Below, piece by piece: positions 9,431 to 16,276 of a DNA stretch of 40,693 nt. The DNA is from Gammaproteobacteria bacterium. GTDB lineage: Bacteria; Pseudomonadota; Gammaproteobacteria; Steroidobacterales; XN24. The notes under the pieces were generated by a model. The model was not told the DNA's origin. It made no database searches and saw only the letters and a list, made by a program, of their open reading frames with translations. Within the stretch, counting starts at the first letter, position 1. The number at the start of each line of letters is the position of its first letter. Location: positions 1,136,677 to 1,177,369 of the forward strand of contig CP070833.1 in NCBI GenBank assembly GCA_020341735.1, written 5' to 3'. Made by a program: the position numbers and the translations under genes.

Positions 9431-9796
9431 TCAGTTTTCAAGCACCGACCTCACTTTGTCGACGAGCTGACTCTCCGTGACGGGTTTGACGATGTAATCG
9501 GTCGCGCCCTGCCGCATCCCCCAGATTCGATCGGTTTCGTCCCCCTTCGTCGTCACCATCAATACCGGTATGCGCGCCGTATCCGGATCCCGGGCGAGTT
9601 CGCGGGTTGCCTGAAACCCGTTCATACCGGGCATCACGATATCCATGAGCACCAGGTCCGGCTTCAGCGTCCTCGCCTTGTTGACGCCCTCGGAGCCGTC
9701 CTCCGCCGCCTCTGTCTCGTAACCGTTGTTCTCCAGGTACTGGCGCAATACATGCACTTCTGTTGGAGAGTCATCGACGATCAGCACGAGAGCCAT
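9431..9796 (-). CDS. pilH: Twitching response regulator PilH (CheY-like)
   Basis: A 121-residue stand-alone receiver domain. It carries the acidic pair Asp8-Asp9, phosphoacceptor Asp52 (VLMDIVMPGMNGFQATREL), Thr82-Thr83 and Lys104 (YIVKPV). The string MPGMNGFQATR and the VTTKGDETDRIWGMRQGA segment closely resemble PilH rather than PilG. In Pseudomonas, PilH acts with PilG to control pilus retraction and cAMP signalling and may drain phosphate from ChpA. It has no output domain, so it acts through protein contacts. It lies 37 bases after pilG in the same direction. Confidence 0.94.
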   Translation of the reverse strand: MALVLIVDDSPTEVHVLRQYLENNGYETEAAEDGSEGVNKARTLKPDLVLMDIVMPGMNGFQATRELARDPDTARIPVLMVTTKGDETDRIWGMRQGATDYIVKPVTESQLVDKVRSVLEN

Positions 9797-9833
9797 TATC
9801 CGGATCCTCCCTCAGGGCCGCGCTGCGGCCCCT

Positions 9834-10229
9834 TTACGTTTCCAACTGGCTGTGGATGGCATTCAGTAACTCGTCCCTGGTGAAAGGCTTCGTCAGGTAT
9901 TGCTCCGAGCCGACTATTCGCCCCCGGGCCCTGTCGAAAAGCCCGTCCTTGCTCGACAACATGATCACCGGAGTCGCACGGAAGACTTTGTTGTGCTTTA
10001 TCAGTGCGCACGTCTGATATCCATCGAGTCTCGGCATCATGATGTCCACGAAAATGATGTTCGGATGGTGGTCAGCGATCTTGGATAGCGCATCGAAGCC
10101 GTCGACAGCCGTGAACACCTCACAGCCCTCACGGGAGAGTAATGTCTCCGCGGTCCTTCTGATGGTCTTGCTGTCATCTATGACAAGCACCTTCAGGCCG
10201 CGCAGATCCTTGGGATTAACCCTCTCCAC
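9834..10229 (-). CDS. pilG: Twitching response regulator PilG (CheY-like)
   Basis: A 131-residue single receiver domain and the first gene of the chemosensory operon. Key residues are Asp18-Asp19, phosphoacceptor Asp62 (IIFVDIMMPRLDGYQTCALI), Ser92-Ser93 and Lys114 (YLTKPF). The LDGYQTCALIKHN stretch is characteristic of PilG. In Pseudomonas, PilG is phosphorylated by ChpA and promotes pilus extension and polar signalling. Translation begins at GTG (10229), supported by AGGAGA with a 5-base spacer just upstream. It is divergent from gshB across a 243-base region that must hold the promoter of the whole pil/chp operon. Confidence 0.95.
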   Translation of the reverse strand: MERVNPKDLRGLKVLVIDDSKTIRRTAETLLSREGCEVFTAVDGFDALSKIADHHPNIIFVDIMMPRLDGYQTCALIKHNKVFRATPVIMLSSKDGLFDRARGRIVGSEQYLTKPFTRDELLNAIHSQLET

Positions 10230-10472
10230 TACGTTCTCCTAGACATCCGGTCCATTGGACTTTTTTGGGCACCCTTGCAGCCGATCGACCGCGACCGCGC
10301 GAAGGCCCGCGACCGGCTTCCTTGGAGTGGCCTTTTAACATATTGAAGCGACGGTCGCCACGCGCTCCGGTCGCCCCGACAGGACCCGGTCGTGACGATA
10401 CATGCTGCTATATTACGCATGCTCGGCCAATCAGGGTGCGGCGGCAGTTTTTCAGCAGGAGGCAAGACTCGC
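10230..10472. promoter_or_regulatory. Divergent intergenic region, pilG operon / gshB
   Basis: 243 bases between divergent pilG and gshB. It should carry promoters for both directions because no other gene or terminator intervenes. On the plus side I see a candidate extended -10 (listed separately). On the minus side I found no convincing -35/-10 pair. An AT-richer patch at about 10335-10350 (TTTTAACATATTGAAG) is the best place to look. A short perfect palindrome around 10347-10357 (GCGACGGTCGC) could be an operator half-site but is too short to claim. Confidence 0.5.
10406..10414 (+). promoter_or_regulatory. Candidate extended -10 promoter for gshB
   Basis: TGCTATATT reads as an extended -10 (TGn followed by TATATT). 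It lies about 58 bases upstream of the gshB start, leaving a leader of about 50 bases. No good -35 hexamer is present at 17 bases, which is tolerated for extended -10 promoters. This is motif reading only. Confidence 0.3.
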
Positions 10473-11432
10473 ATGAGCCAGCAGGAACGACGCCTCGGCG
10501 TCGTCATGGATAGGATCGAAAGCATAAAGCCCGCGAAGGACAGTACTCTAGCCATGCTGCTCGAAGCAGCGTCGCGAGGCTGGCGGCTCAGCTACATGGA
10601 ACAGGCTGATCTGTGGGTGCGCGACGGACACCTCCAGGCCAGAACCCGGTCGCTGCAGGTGAGAGATGATCCGGCAGACTGGTTCGACCTCGGAGATCCG
10701 ACCGCAGAGTCACTTGCCAATCTCGACGTGATCCTCATGCGCAAGGATCCGCCGTTTGATATGGAATACATCTACACGACCTACCTGCTGGGGCGCGCCG
10801 AGCAAGCGGGGGTCCTTGTCGTCAATCGGACAAACAGCCTCCGGGAGGTGAACGAAAAAGCCTACACGATGTGGTTTGCTGACTGCTGCCCACCGACTCT
10901 GATCACCCGGTCCATGGCCGAAATGAGCGCCTTCCTGTCTGAACAGGGCTCGATTGTGGTCAAACCGCTTGACGGCATGGGAGGGCGGTCCATCTTCGTT
11001 GTCCATGCCGGGGACCCCAATGGCAACGTCATTTTCGAAACCATCACGACCGGCGGCTCTCGGTTCGCGATGGCGCAGCGATATGTCCCCGAGATCATCG
11101 AGGGCGGCGACAAGCGCATCCTGCTTATTGATGGCGAACCCTACCCACACGCGCTTGCGCGTATCCCAGCTCCGGGGGACAACCGCGGCAATCTCGCAGT
11201 CGGCGCACGAGCAGAGGGACGGGCGCTGACGGAACGGGATCGCTGGATATGTGAGCGCGTCGGCCCGGTGCTGAAGGACAAGGGCATCATTTTCGCTGGC
11301 CTGGACGTCATCGGAGACTATCTGACCGAGATCAACGTCACTAGCCCAACCGGAATCCGTGAGCTGGAACGATTCTTCGGCGACAACATCGCGGGGCTGA
11401 TGTTCGACGCGATCGAGTCGCGTCTGTGTTAG
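10473..11432 (+). CDS. gshB: Glutathione synthetase
   Basis: A 319-residue ATP-grasp enzyme, close to the 316 residues of E. coli GshB. It ligates glycine to gamma-glutamylcysteine using ATP to make glutathione. Family marks include the N-terminal VVMDRIESIKPAKDSTLAML, MRKDPPFDMEYIYTTYLL, the ATP-grasp loop KPLDGMGGRSIFV and the C-terminal GLDVIGDYLTEINVTSPTGI. The reading frame is open 27 codons further upstream, but AGGAGG at 10457-10462 with a 10-base spacer and the normal family N-terminus place the start at 10473. gshB next to pilG is the Pseudomonas order. apbE follows almost immediately, so gshB probably heads a long plus-strand operon. Confidence 0.96.
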   Translation: MSQQERRLGVVMDRIESIKPAKDSTLAMLLEAASRGWRLSYMEQADLWVRDGHLQARTRSLQVRDDPADWFDLGDPTAESLANLDVILMRKDPPFDMEYIYTTYLLGRAEQAGVLVVNRTNSLREVNEKAYTMWFADCCPPTLITRSMAEMSAFLSEQGSIVVKPLDGMGGRSIFVVHAGDPNGNVIFETITTGGSRFAMAQRYVPEIIEGGDKRILLIDGEPYPHALARIPAPGDNRGNLAVGARAEGRALTERDRWICERVGPVLKDKGIIFAGLDVIGDYLTEINVTSPTGIRELERFFGDNIAGLMFDAIESRLC

Positions 11433-11443
11433 GACGCGGCCTC

Positions 11444-12490
11444 GTGGCTCAGCCATTTCGACTCCGGGTTGGCATTCTTGCTGTGATCGCGCTGGCCGCG
11501 GCCTGCGCCCGGGAACCCGTCGAGACCCGATATCGCTTCATGGCCATGGGTACGCTCGTCGAAGTCACCATCTTCGACCACCCTTCGCAGGTTGCGGAGG
11601 CAGCAGCACGCGATGTAGAGGCTCTGTTCCTCGATCTAGAGCACCGCTGGGATCCATGGAACGACGGTCCATTGGGGCGCCTCAATCAGGCGTTGGCATC
11701 TGGCGAGTCAGTGCGGCCAGATCCCGATCTCGCCGCGATTATCGGCCGATCGAATGACATTGCCCGCGTGACCGGAGGTGTGTTCGATCCGGCAGTCGGC
11801 TCGCTGGTGAAACTTTGGGGATTCGACGACGCCGCAAATATCCCCGACCAACCGCCTTCCTCGCTGACGATCCGGACTGCAATGGACTCGGTTCGACCCT
11901 TGCCGGGCATCTGGGACCAGCCAACGGCGACGCTCAATCCGGCCCCAGGCGTCGTCATTGACCTGGGCGGGTTTGCAAAAGGTGAGGCAGTTGATCGGGC
12001 GATAAGACTTCTTCAGCAACGCGACATCGGCAATGCGATCGTCAACGCAGGCGGAGACTTGCGCGCGATCGGCCGGCGGGGCGATCGACCCTGGAGGATC
12101 GGTGTGCGCGAGCCACGCCTGGAGGGCGTGCTCGCCGCCATAGAAGTGTCCGGCGACCAGAGCGTCTTCACGTCGGGAGATTACGAGAGATTCTTCGAGT
12201 TCAAGGGCCGCCGTTATCACCATATTCTTGACCCGAGAACGGGTTATCCCTCCCAGGGCCTTGTTTCCGTGACGGTGCTCACGGATGACGCGGCAACAGC
12301 GGATGCGGCCTGCACAGCCTTGATGGTGTCTGGCCCCGAGAGATGGCCCGGAGTCGCGTCAGCCCTCGGACTGGACAAGGTGATGGTGGTCGAAGCTTCG
12401 GGCGTCATCCAGATATCCGCTGCGATGAAGGAACGTGTGCGCCTGCTGCGCGAAGAAAAGCCCGAACTAGAGATTAGAGAGATTCCGTGA
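11444..12490 (+). CDS. apbE: FAD:protein FMN transferase ApbE, predicted lipoprotein
   Basis: ApbE-family flavin transferase of about 348 residues. It moves FMN from FAD onto a Ser or Thr of a partner protein outside the cytoplasm. Family signatures include RFMAMGTLVEVTI, DPAVGSLVKLWGF, the FAD-binding region DLGGFAKGEAVDRAI and NAGGDLRAIG, and the Mg-binding end HHILDPRTGYPSQGL with TDDAATADAACTALMV. The N-terminus is a lipoprotein-type signal ending LAAAC. I favour GTG at 11444, which has AGGA 9 bases upstream; a GTG at 11426 in the same frame would overlap the gshB stop. Its flavinylation target is not in this window. Next comes a NusG-domain-II protein with a GTGA overlap, then a Gx transporter homolog. 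This trio is absent from the equivalent Pseudomonas locus, so it looks inserted. Confidence 0.93.
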   Translation: MAQPFRLRVGILAVIALAAACAREPVETRYRFMAMGTLVEVTIFDHPSQVAEAAARDVEALFLDLEHRWDPWNDGPLGRLNQALASGESVRPDPDLAAIIGRSNDIARVTGGVFDPAVGSLVKLWGFDDAANIPDQPPSSLTIRTAMDSVRPLPGIWDQPTATLNPAPGVVIDLGGFAKGEAVDRAIRLLQQRDIGNAIVNAGGDLRAIGRRGDRPWRIGVREPRLEGVLAAIEVSGDQSVFTSGDYERFFEFKGRRYHHILDPRTGYPSQGLVSVTVLTDDAATADAACTALMVSGPERWPGVASALGLDKVMVVEASGVIQISAAMKERVRLLREEKPELEIREIP

Positions 12491-12855
12491 CAGGGCTGCG
12501 TGCAGGCGATGTTCTCATCCTGGCTGCGGCAGCGGTGTTAGTGGGCGCATCGTACGCCGCCTTCTGGTCTCCCCGTACCGAGGGCGACAAGGCCATCATC
12601 AGCGTTGGCCATGACATCGTGGCTCACGCCTCATTGCTGGAGGACCGTACGGTCCCGGTCGACGGACGATTGGGCCGCAGCTTGCTAAAAATCGAGGGCG
12701 GCCGGATCAGGTTCATCGAATCCCCCTGCCCGGGCCGTTATTGCGTCCATACTGGATGGATTTCCCGTACCGGCCAGGTCGCGGCCTGCCTGCCCAACGG
12801 GGTGGTCGTGGAGGTCGAGGGTGGCGCCCGAGAGTTCGATGCGATAAACCTGTAG
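12487..12855 (+). CDS. NusG domain II-containing membrane-anchored protein
   Basis: A 122-residue protein with one N-terminal transmembrane or signal-anchor helix (residues 7-27) and a small beta domain of the NusG domain II type. It contains SPCPGRYCVHTGWISRTGQ and AACLPNGVVVEVEG, with three conserved-looking Cys. Despite the domain name, these proteins are not transcription factors: the domain faces the cell exterior. The family usually sits next to apbE and a Gx transporter gene, and similar proteins occur in flavin-based extracellular electron transfer loci. The exact role is unknown. It starts at GTG inside the last codon of apbE (GTGA) and is followed after 4 bases by the Gx transporter gene, so the three are surely co-translated. 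Confidence 0.85.
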   Translation: MTGLRAGDVLILAAAAVLVGASYAAFWSPRTEGDKAIISVGHDIVAHASLLEDRTVPVDGRLGRSLLKIEGGRIRFIESPCPGRYCVHTGWISRTGQVAACLPNGVVVEVEGGAREFDAINL

Positions 12856-12859
12856 CCCC

Positions 12860-13411
12860 ATGGCGATCTCTCAGAGAGAATCGGTGTCGATTTTTCCCGC
12901 GGAAAGAGAGGATCAGCTGGTTGCAGGTCTGGCGGCGCTGGCTATTGCGATCCATATCCTGGAAGCCGCATTTCCCAGCCCCCTGCCCGGCATCAAACCG
13001 GGGCTGGCCAACGTGGTAACCGTGGTCGTGTACCTCCGCTATGGATTCCGTGTAGCAGCCTGGGTCGCGCTGCTCAGGGTGCTGGTCGGCAGCCTCCTGA
13101 TCGGTACGTTCCTGAGCCCCACCTTCCTGCTCAGCGCGACAGGCGCTGTAGCCGCGATCGGCGTTCTCGGCGTAGTTGGCAGCGTTGGCCGCAATACGGT
13201 GGGTGCCCTCGGGCTCAGCGTGGCGGCGGCTCTGGCTCATATGTCGGGACAGATCTGGGTCGCCTATTCGCTTTTCATTCCGCACCCAGCGCTGCTCAGC
13301 CTGGCGCCCATCTTGCTCAGCGCCGCTCTCGTGTTCGGTAGCGTGAGTGGATTGATCGCCGCAAACGTCGATGAACTGCTTCGCGGCAGCGGGGATCAGG
13401 CACATGAATGA
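12860..13411 (+). CDS. Gx transporter family protein (HepS component I-like)
   Basis: A 183-residue integral membrane protein with about five hydrophobic helices. It carries the family marker PLPGIKPGLANVVTVVVYLRYG. Homologs are often called heptaprenyl diphosphate synthase component I, but most are small ECF-S-like membrane proteins with conserved Gly patterns. They are found beside ApbE and NusG-domain-II genes and are suspected to handle flavin or quinone-related substrates. The role is not proven. It starts 4 bases after the preceding gene and its stop overlaps the tonB3 start in ATGAATGA, linking the cassette translationally to TonB3. Confidence 0.83.
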   Translation: MAISQRESVSIFPAEREDQLVAGLAALAIAIHILEAAFPSPLPGIKPGLANVVTVVVYLRYGFRVAAWVALLRVLVGSLLIGTFLSPTFLLSATGAVAAIGVLGVVGSVGRNTVGALGLSVAAALAHMSGQIWVAYSLFIPHPALLSLAPILLSAALVFGSVSGLIAANVDELLRGSGDQAHE

Positions 13412-14243
13412 GCACCCCTTCAGTCCCTCTCAACGTCTCTGGTACGCGATCGGACTGATGGCACTTGCTCACCTTGCGATCATCGCGGGGCTGGAGTTCA
13501 GGCCGCCGGACAGCGATTCCTCTCCAGCCATGCCGGCTCTCGAGATCGTCCTTTCCACATCAGGCAAAGAGGCTCCTCCGGACGAGAATGCGGAGTATTT
13601 TGGCGTCGACAATCAGCGTGGCAGCGGCAACACCGCTGACAACGTCAGGCCCGTTCTGCCGGAACCCGATCAGATGCCTTCGCCGGGCCAGGACCTGGCC
13701 GGCGACGATCATGAGCAGCCTTCCCCACTGTCCGGCTCTGAAAACCGGGACCTGGTGGCGACCCGGGACAATCCGGAACAGAAGGTTTTCCAGGACCTGC
13801 GGCCTGAGCAGCCGAGTTCGGTGGCCGCGGCCCGACGTGCACTGACGCTTGCGCCATTGGCCCGTTCGCGTCAGCCGAGAGAGCGCTTTCTGACCGTCAA
13901 CACGCGTCAGACGTTGTTTGCAGGATATCTCGCGGACTGGAAGACCAAGGTCGAGCGCGTCGGCACACTGAATTTCCCTGACGAAGCACGGCGTCTGAGT
14001 ATGGAAGGGAGCCCGGTACTCGAAGTCGCGTTGCGATCAGACGGCTCACTGTCGGAGATTCAGATACGCAGATCCTCCGGCGAGAGAGCGCTTGACCAGG
14101 CTGCTATCCGGATCCTGCGCCTGGCGTCGCCCTTCGACCCGTTCCCAAGGGACCTGACGGATCGCTACCAGATCCTCCGGTTCGCCTACGAATGGCGGTT
14201 CGTGGACACCGGCCTCACACGAGAGCCTTCACCCGATCGATGA
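13404..14243 (+). CDS. tonB3: TonB3-like energy transducer
   Basis: A 279-residue TonB-type protein with a short cytoplasmic N-terminus and one membrane anchor at about residues 12-30 (WYAIGLMALAHLAIIAGL). A long polar, Pro/Asp/Glu-containing periplasmic spacer follows, then a C-terminal TonB-like domain (about 195-268; GSPVLEVALRSDGSLSEIQIRRSSGERALDQAA, then RILRLASPFDPFP). TonB proteins transmit proton-motive force to outer-membrane machinery. The position between gshB and yqgE matches TonB3 (PA0406) of P. aeruginosa, which is needed for twitching motility and pilus assembly. The start is the ATG at 13404, which overlaps the stop of the Gx transporter gene; the frame is open 11 codons further upstream. 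No exbB or exbD is nearby. Confidence 0.85.
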   Translation: MNEHPFSPSQRLWYAIGLMALAHLAIIAGLEFRPPDSDSSPAMPALEIVLSTSGKEAPPDENAEYFGVDNQRGSGNTADNVRPVLPEPDQMPSPGQDLAGDDHEQPSPLSGSENRDLVATRDNPEQKVFQDLRPEQPSSVAAARRALTLAPLARSRQPRERFLTVNTRQTLFAGYLADWKTKVERVGTLNFPDEARRLSMEGSPVLEVALRSDGSLSEIQIRRSSGERALDQAAIRILRLASPFDPFPRDLTDRYQILRFAYEWRFVDTGLTREPSPDR

Positions 14244-14273
14244 GAATATTGCGGCCCGTCTTATACTAGGAGC

Positions 14274-14834
14274 ATGCAGACCCGCTTCCTTACCAACCAG
14301 TTCCTGATCGCCATGCCGACCATGGGTGATCCGAACTTCGATCACACCGTTACGTTCATCTGCGAGCACAATGACGAAGGTGCACTTGGACTGGTGATCA
14401 ACCGGCCGTCTGGCATGCGACTGGGCGATGTCTTCGCACAAATGTCCCTGGAAGCACCGGATCCGGGCCTGCGCGAGTCCCCGGTGCTGCACGGGGGGCC
14501 GGTGCAACCGGAACGCGGATTCGTCATCCACGATCGCGGAGGCGAGTGGGGATCGACCCTGCCCGTGTCCAACACGGTACAGGTGACGACGTCGCGGGAC
14601 GTTCTGGAATCGATGGCGGCGGGCGACGGGCCCGAGAATGTGCTGGTTGCTCTTGGCTATGCCGGTTGGGGAGCGGGGCAACTGGAAGGGGAGATGTCGG
14701 CCAATGCCTGGCTCACGGTGCCCGCGGATCGGGAGATCATTTTCAGCATACCCTTCGAGGATCGATGGCGGGCCGCCGCCGCGCTGATCGGCATCGACAT
14801 CGACCAGATCAGCAGTGATGTCGGACACGCCTGA
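14274..14834 (+). CDS. yqgE: YqgE/AlgH family protein
   Basis: A 186-residue cytoplasmic protein of the UPF0301 family, normal length. Family marks include FLIAMPTMGDPNFDHTVTFI, CEHNDEGALGLVINRPS, LHGGPVQPERGFV and the C-terminal GYAGWGAGQLEGEM. AlgH has been linked to alginate regulation in Pseudomonas, but its biochemical function is not settled. It is nearly always next to ruvX, as here. AGGAG ends only one base before the ATG at 14274. That spacing is unusually short, and there is no other possible start upstream in frame, because the tonB3 stop lies at 14241-14243. The gene may therefore use a weak or unconventional initiation context. Confidence 0.94.
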   Translation: MQTRFLTNQFLIAMPTMGDPNFDHTVTFICEHNDEGALGLVINRPSGMRLGDVFAQMSLEAPDPGLRESPVLHGGPVQPERGFVIHDRGGEWGSTLPVSNTVQVTTSRDVLESMAAGDGPENVLVALGYAGWGAGQLEGEMSANAWLTVPADREIIFSIPFEDRWRAAAALIGIDIDQISSDVGHA

Positions 14835-15318
14835 CCCTCGGGGAGTTTCCCGAACAGGCGACCTGCTGGCATTAGGCTTCGACTTCGGAGCGCGTCGCAT
14901 CGGAGTTGCGGTCGCCTCTGACGCCACCGGAACGGCGAGGCCATTGACAAGCATTCAGGCTCGCGACGGCAGACCGCAATGGAGCGAGATCGACAGAATC
15001 GCCGCGGAATGGAAACCATCCATCCTCGTGGTGGGCCTGCCCTATAATAGCGACGGTTCCGAGAGCGAAATGACCCGGCGGGCGCGCCGATTCGGCAATC
15101 GACTCGGCCATCGTCTCACCCTGCCCGTGGAGTTTGCAGACGAGCGATTCTCATCGCAGGAAGCTGAGGCCCGGCTGCGGCAACAACGCCAGGCCGGAGA
15201 CCGGCGGCGCAGGGTGCGGAAAGAAAACGTGGACGAGATGGCCGCGGCTATCATCCTGCAAAGCTGGATGGACAGGGAAAGGAAACAAGGAATAGACCTC
15301 GATGATCGACCAGTTTGA
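14818..15318 (+). CDS. ruvX: Putative pre-16S rRNA / Holliday junction nuclease RuvX (YqgF)
   Basis: A 166-residue RNase H-fold protein; E. coli YqgF has 138 residues, and the extra length is an N-terminal tail of about 18 residues. YqgF is an essential-type nuclease implicated in 5' processing of 16S rRNA and, in some species, Holliday junction resolution. Visible motifs are the first catalytic-Asp strand GFDFGARRIGVAVASD, VVGLPYNSDGSESEMT, and the C-terminal VDEMAAAIILQSW carrying further acidic residues. The ATG at 14818 lies inside the end of yqgE, a 17-base overlap; a start closer to GFDFG is also possible. The 3' end overlaps pyrB by 17 bases. Confidence 0.93.
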   Translation: MSDTPDPRGVSRTGDLLALGFDFGARRIGVAVASDATGTARPLTSIQARDGRPQWSEIDRIAAEWKPSILVVGLPYNSDGSESEMTRRARRFGNRLGHRLTLPVEFADERFSSQEAEARLRQQRQAGDRRRRVRKENVDEMAAAIILQSWMDRERKQGIDLDDRPV

Positions 15319-16276
15319 TGACCAGGGCCGATTGCGGCACCTGCTTACGCTGGATGGCCTGACCAGGGATCAGATCACCGCCATACTGGATCGTGCGGAG
15401 GCGTTCCTCCGCCCGCCCGGAGACCTGCCTGCTTGGAGCGAGGCGCTCAAGGGACTCAGCGTGGCCAATCTTTTTTTCGAACCGAGCACTCGCACCCGTG
15501 CCTCGTTCGAGCTGGCCGGCAAGCGACTCGGCGCCGACGTGCTCAATCTCGACATCAGCACCTCCTCGCGGGCCAAGGGCGAGAGCCTGATCGATACGAT
15601 CTATACGCTTGAAGCCATGCAGTGCGACGTGTTTGTGGTCCGCGACGCGCAGGCAGGGGTGCCGGAGTTCATAGCAGAGAACGTCGAGGATCATGTTCGG
15701 GTCCTCAACGCCGGCGAATCGCACGTCAATCATCCCACCCAGGGGCTCCTGGACACCATGACGATCAGGCATCACAAGCCGGACTTCGGCAGCCTGGTGA
15801 TCACGGTCCTTGGCGACGTCCGCCACTCCCGCGTCGCTCGCTCCCTGGCACACGCCCTGGATGCCCTGGGCGTAGCGGAGCTTCGGTTGGTTGCGCCGGA
15901 CAATCTGCTGCCTGATGAAAACGACTTCCCCGGCGCCATGATCACGTCTGACGCTGACCGCGGGGTCACTGATGCGGACGTCGTGATGGCACTGCGGATC
16001 CAGAAGGAGCGCATGACCGAGAGTGACATTCCTGATCCGCAGGAGTATCACCGCCGATTCGGACTGGACGGCGAACGTCTTCGCTTGGCAAAAGCCGATG
16101 CCATCGTGATGCACCCGGGACCCATGAACAGGGGTGTCGAAATCGCTTCAAAGGTCGCCGATGGACCACAGTCTGTCATCAGGGAACAGGTGACCAACGG
16201 CGTCGCTGTTCGGATGGCAGTACTGGAGGCCGTCGCAGGACTGCCGACGGAATCTCCCGAGGATTATGCCGAGTGA
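15302..16276 (+). CDS. pyrB: Aspartate carbamoyltransferase catalytic chain
   Basis: A 324-residue ATCase catalytic subunit. It makes N-carbamoyl-L-aspartate from carbamoyl phosphate and aspartate, the first committed step of pyrimidine synthesis. The carbamoyl-phosphate loop FEPSTRTRASFELAGKRLGA, the NHPTQGLLDT segment and VMHPGPMNRGVEI are all intact. Two things differ from Pseudomonas: no pyrR precedes it, and no inactive dihydroorotase (pyrC') follows. There is no pyrI either, so oligomeric state and allostery are open. It overlaps ruvX by 17 bases and the next gene by 4 (GTGA). Confidence 0.97.
   Translation: MIDQFDDQGRLRHLLTLDGLTRDQITAILDRAEAFLRPPGDLPAWSEALKGLSVANLFFEPSTRTRASFELAGKRLGADVLNLDISTSSRAKGESLIDTIYTLEAMQCDVFVVRDAQAGVPEFIAENVEDHVRVLNAGESHVNHPTQGLLDTMTIRHHKPDFGSLVITVLGDVRHSRVARSLAHALDALGVAELRLVAPDNLLPDENDFPGAMITSDADRGVTDADVVMALRIQKERMTESDIPDPQEYHRRFGLDGERLRLAKADAIVMHPGPMNRGVEIASKVADGPQSVIREQVTNGVAVRMAVLEAVAGLPTESPEDYAE

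Noticed and set aside
10247..10266. GTCC-ATT-GGAC followed by six T, terminator-like on the plus strand.
   Set aside because: The stem is only four base pairs and no plus-strand gene lies upstream to terminate.
12487..12855. Transcription factor NusG.
   Set aside because: Only the domain II-like part is present and it is exported behind a membrane anchor; no NGN domain.
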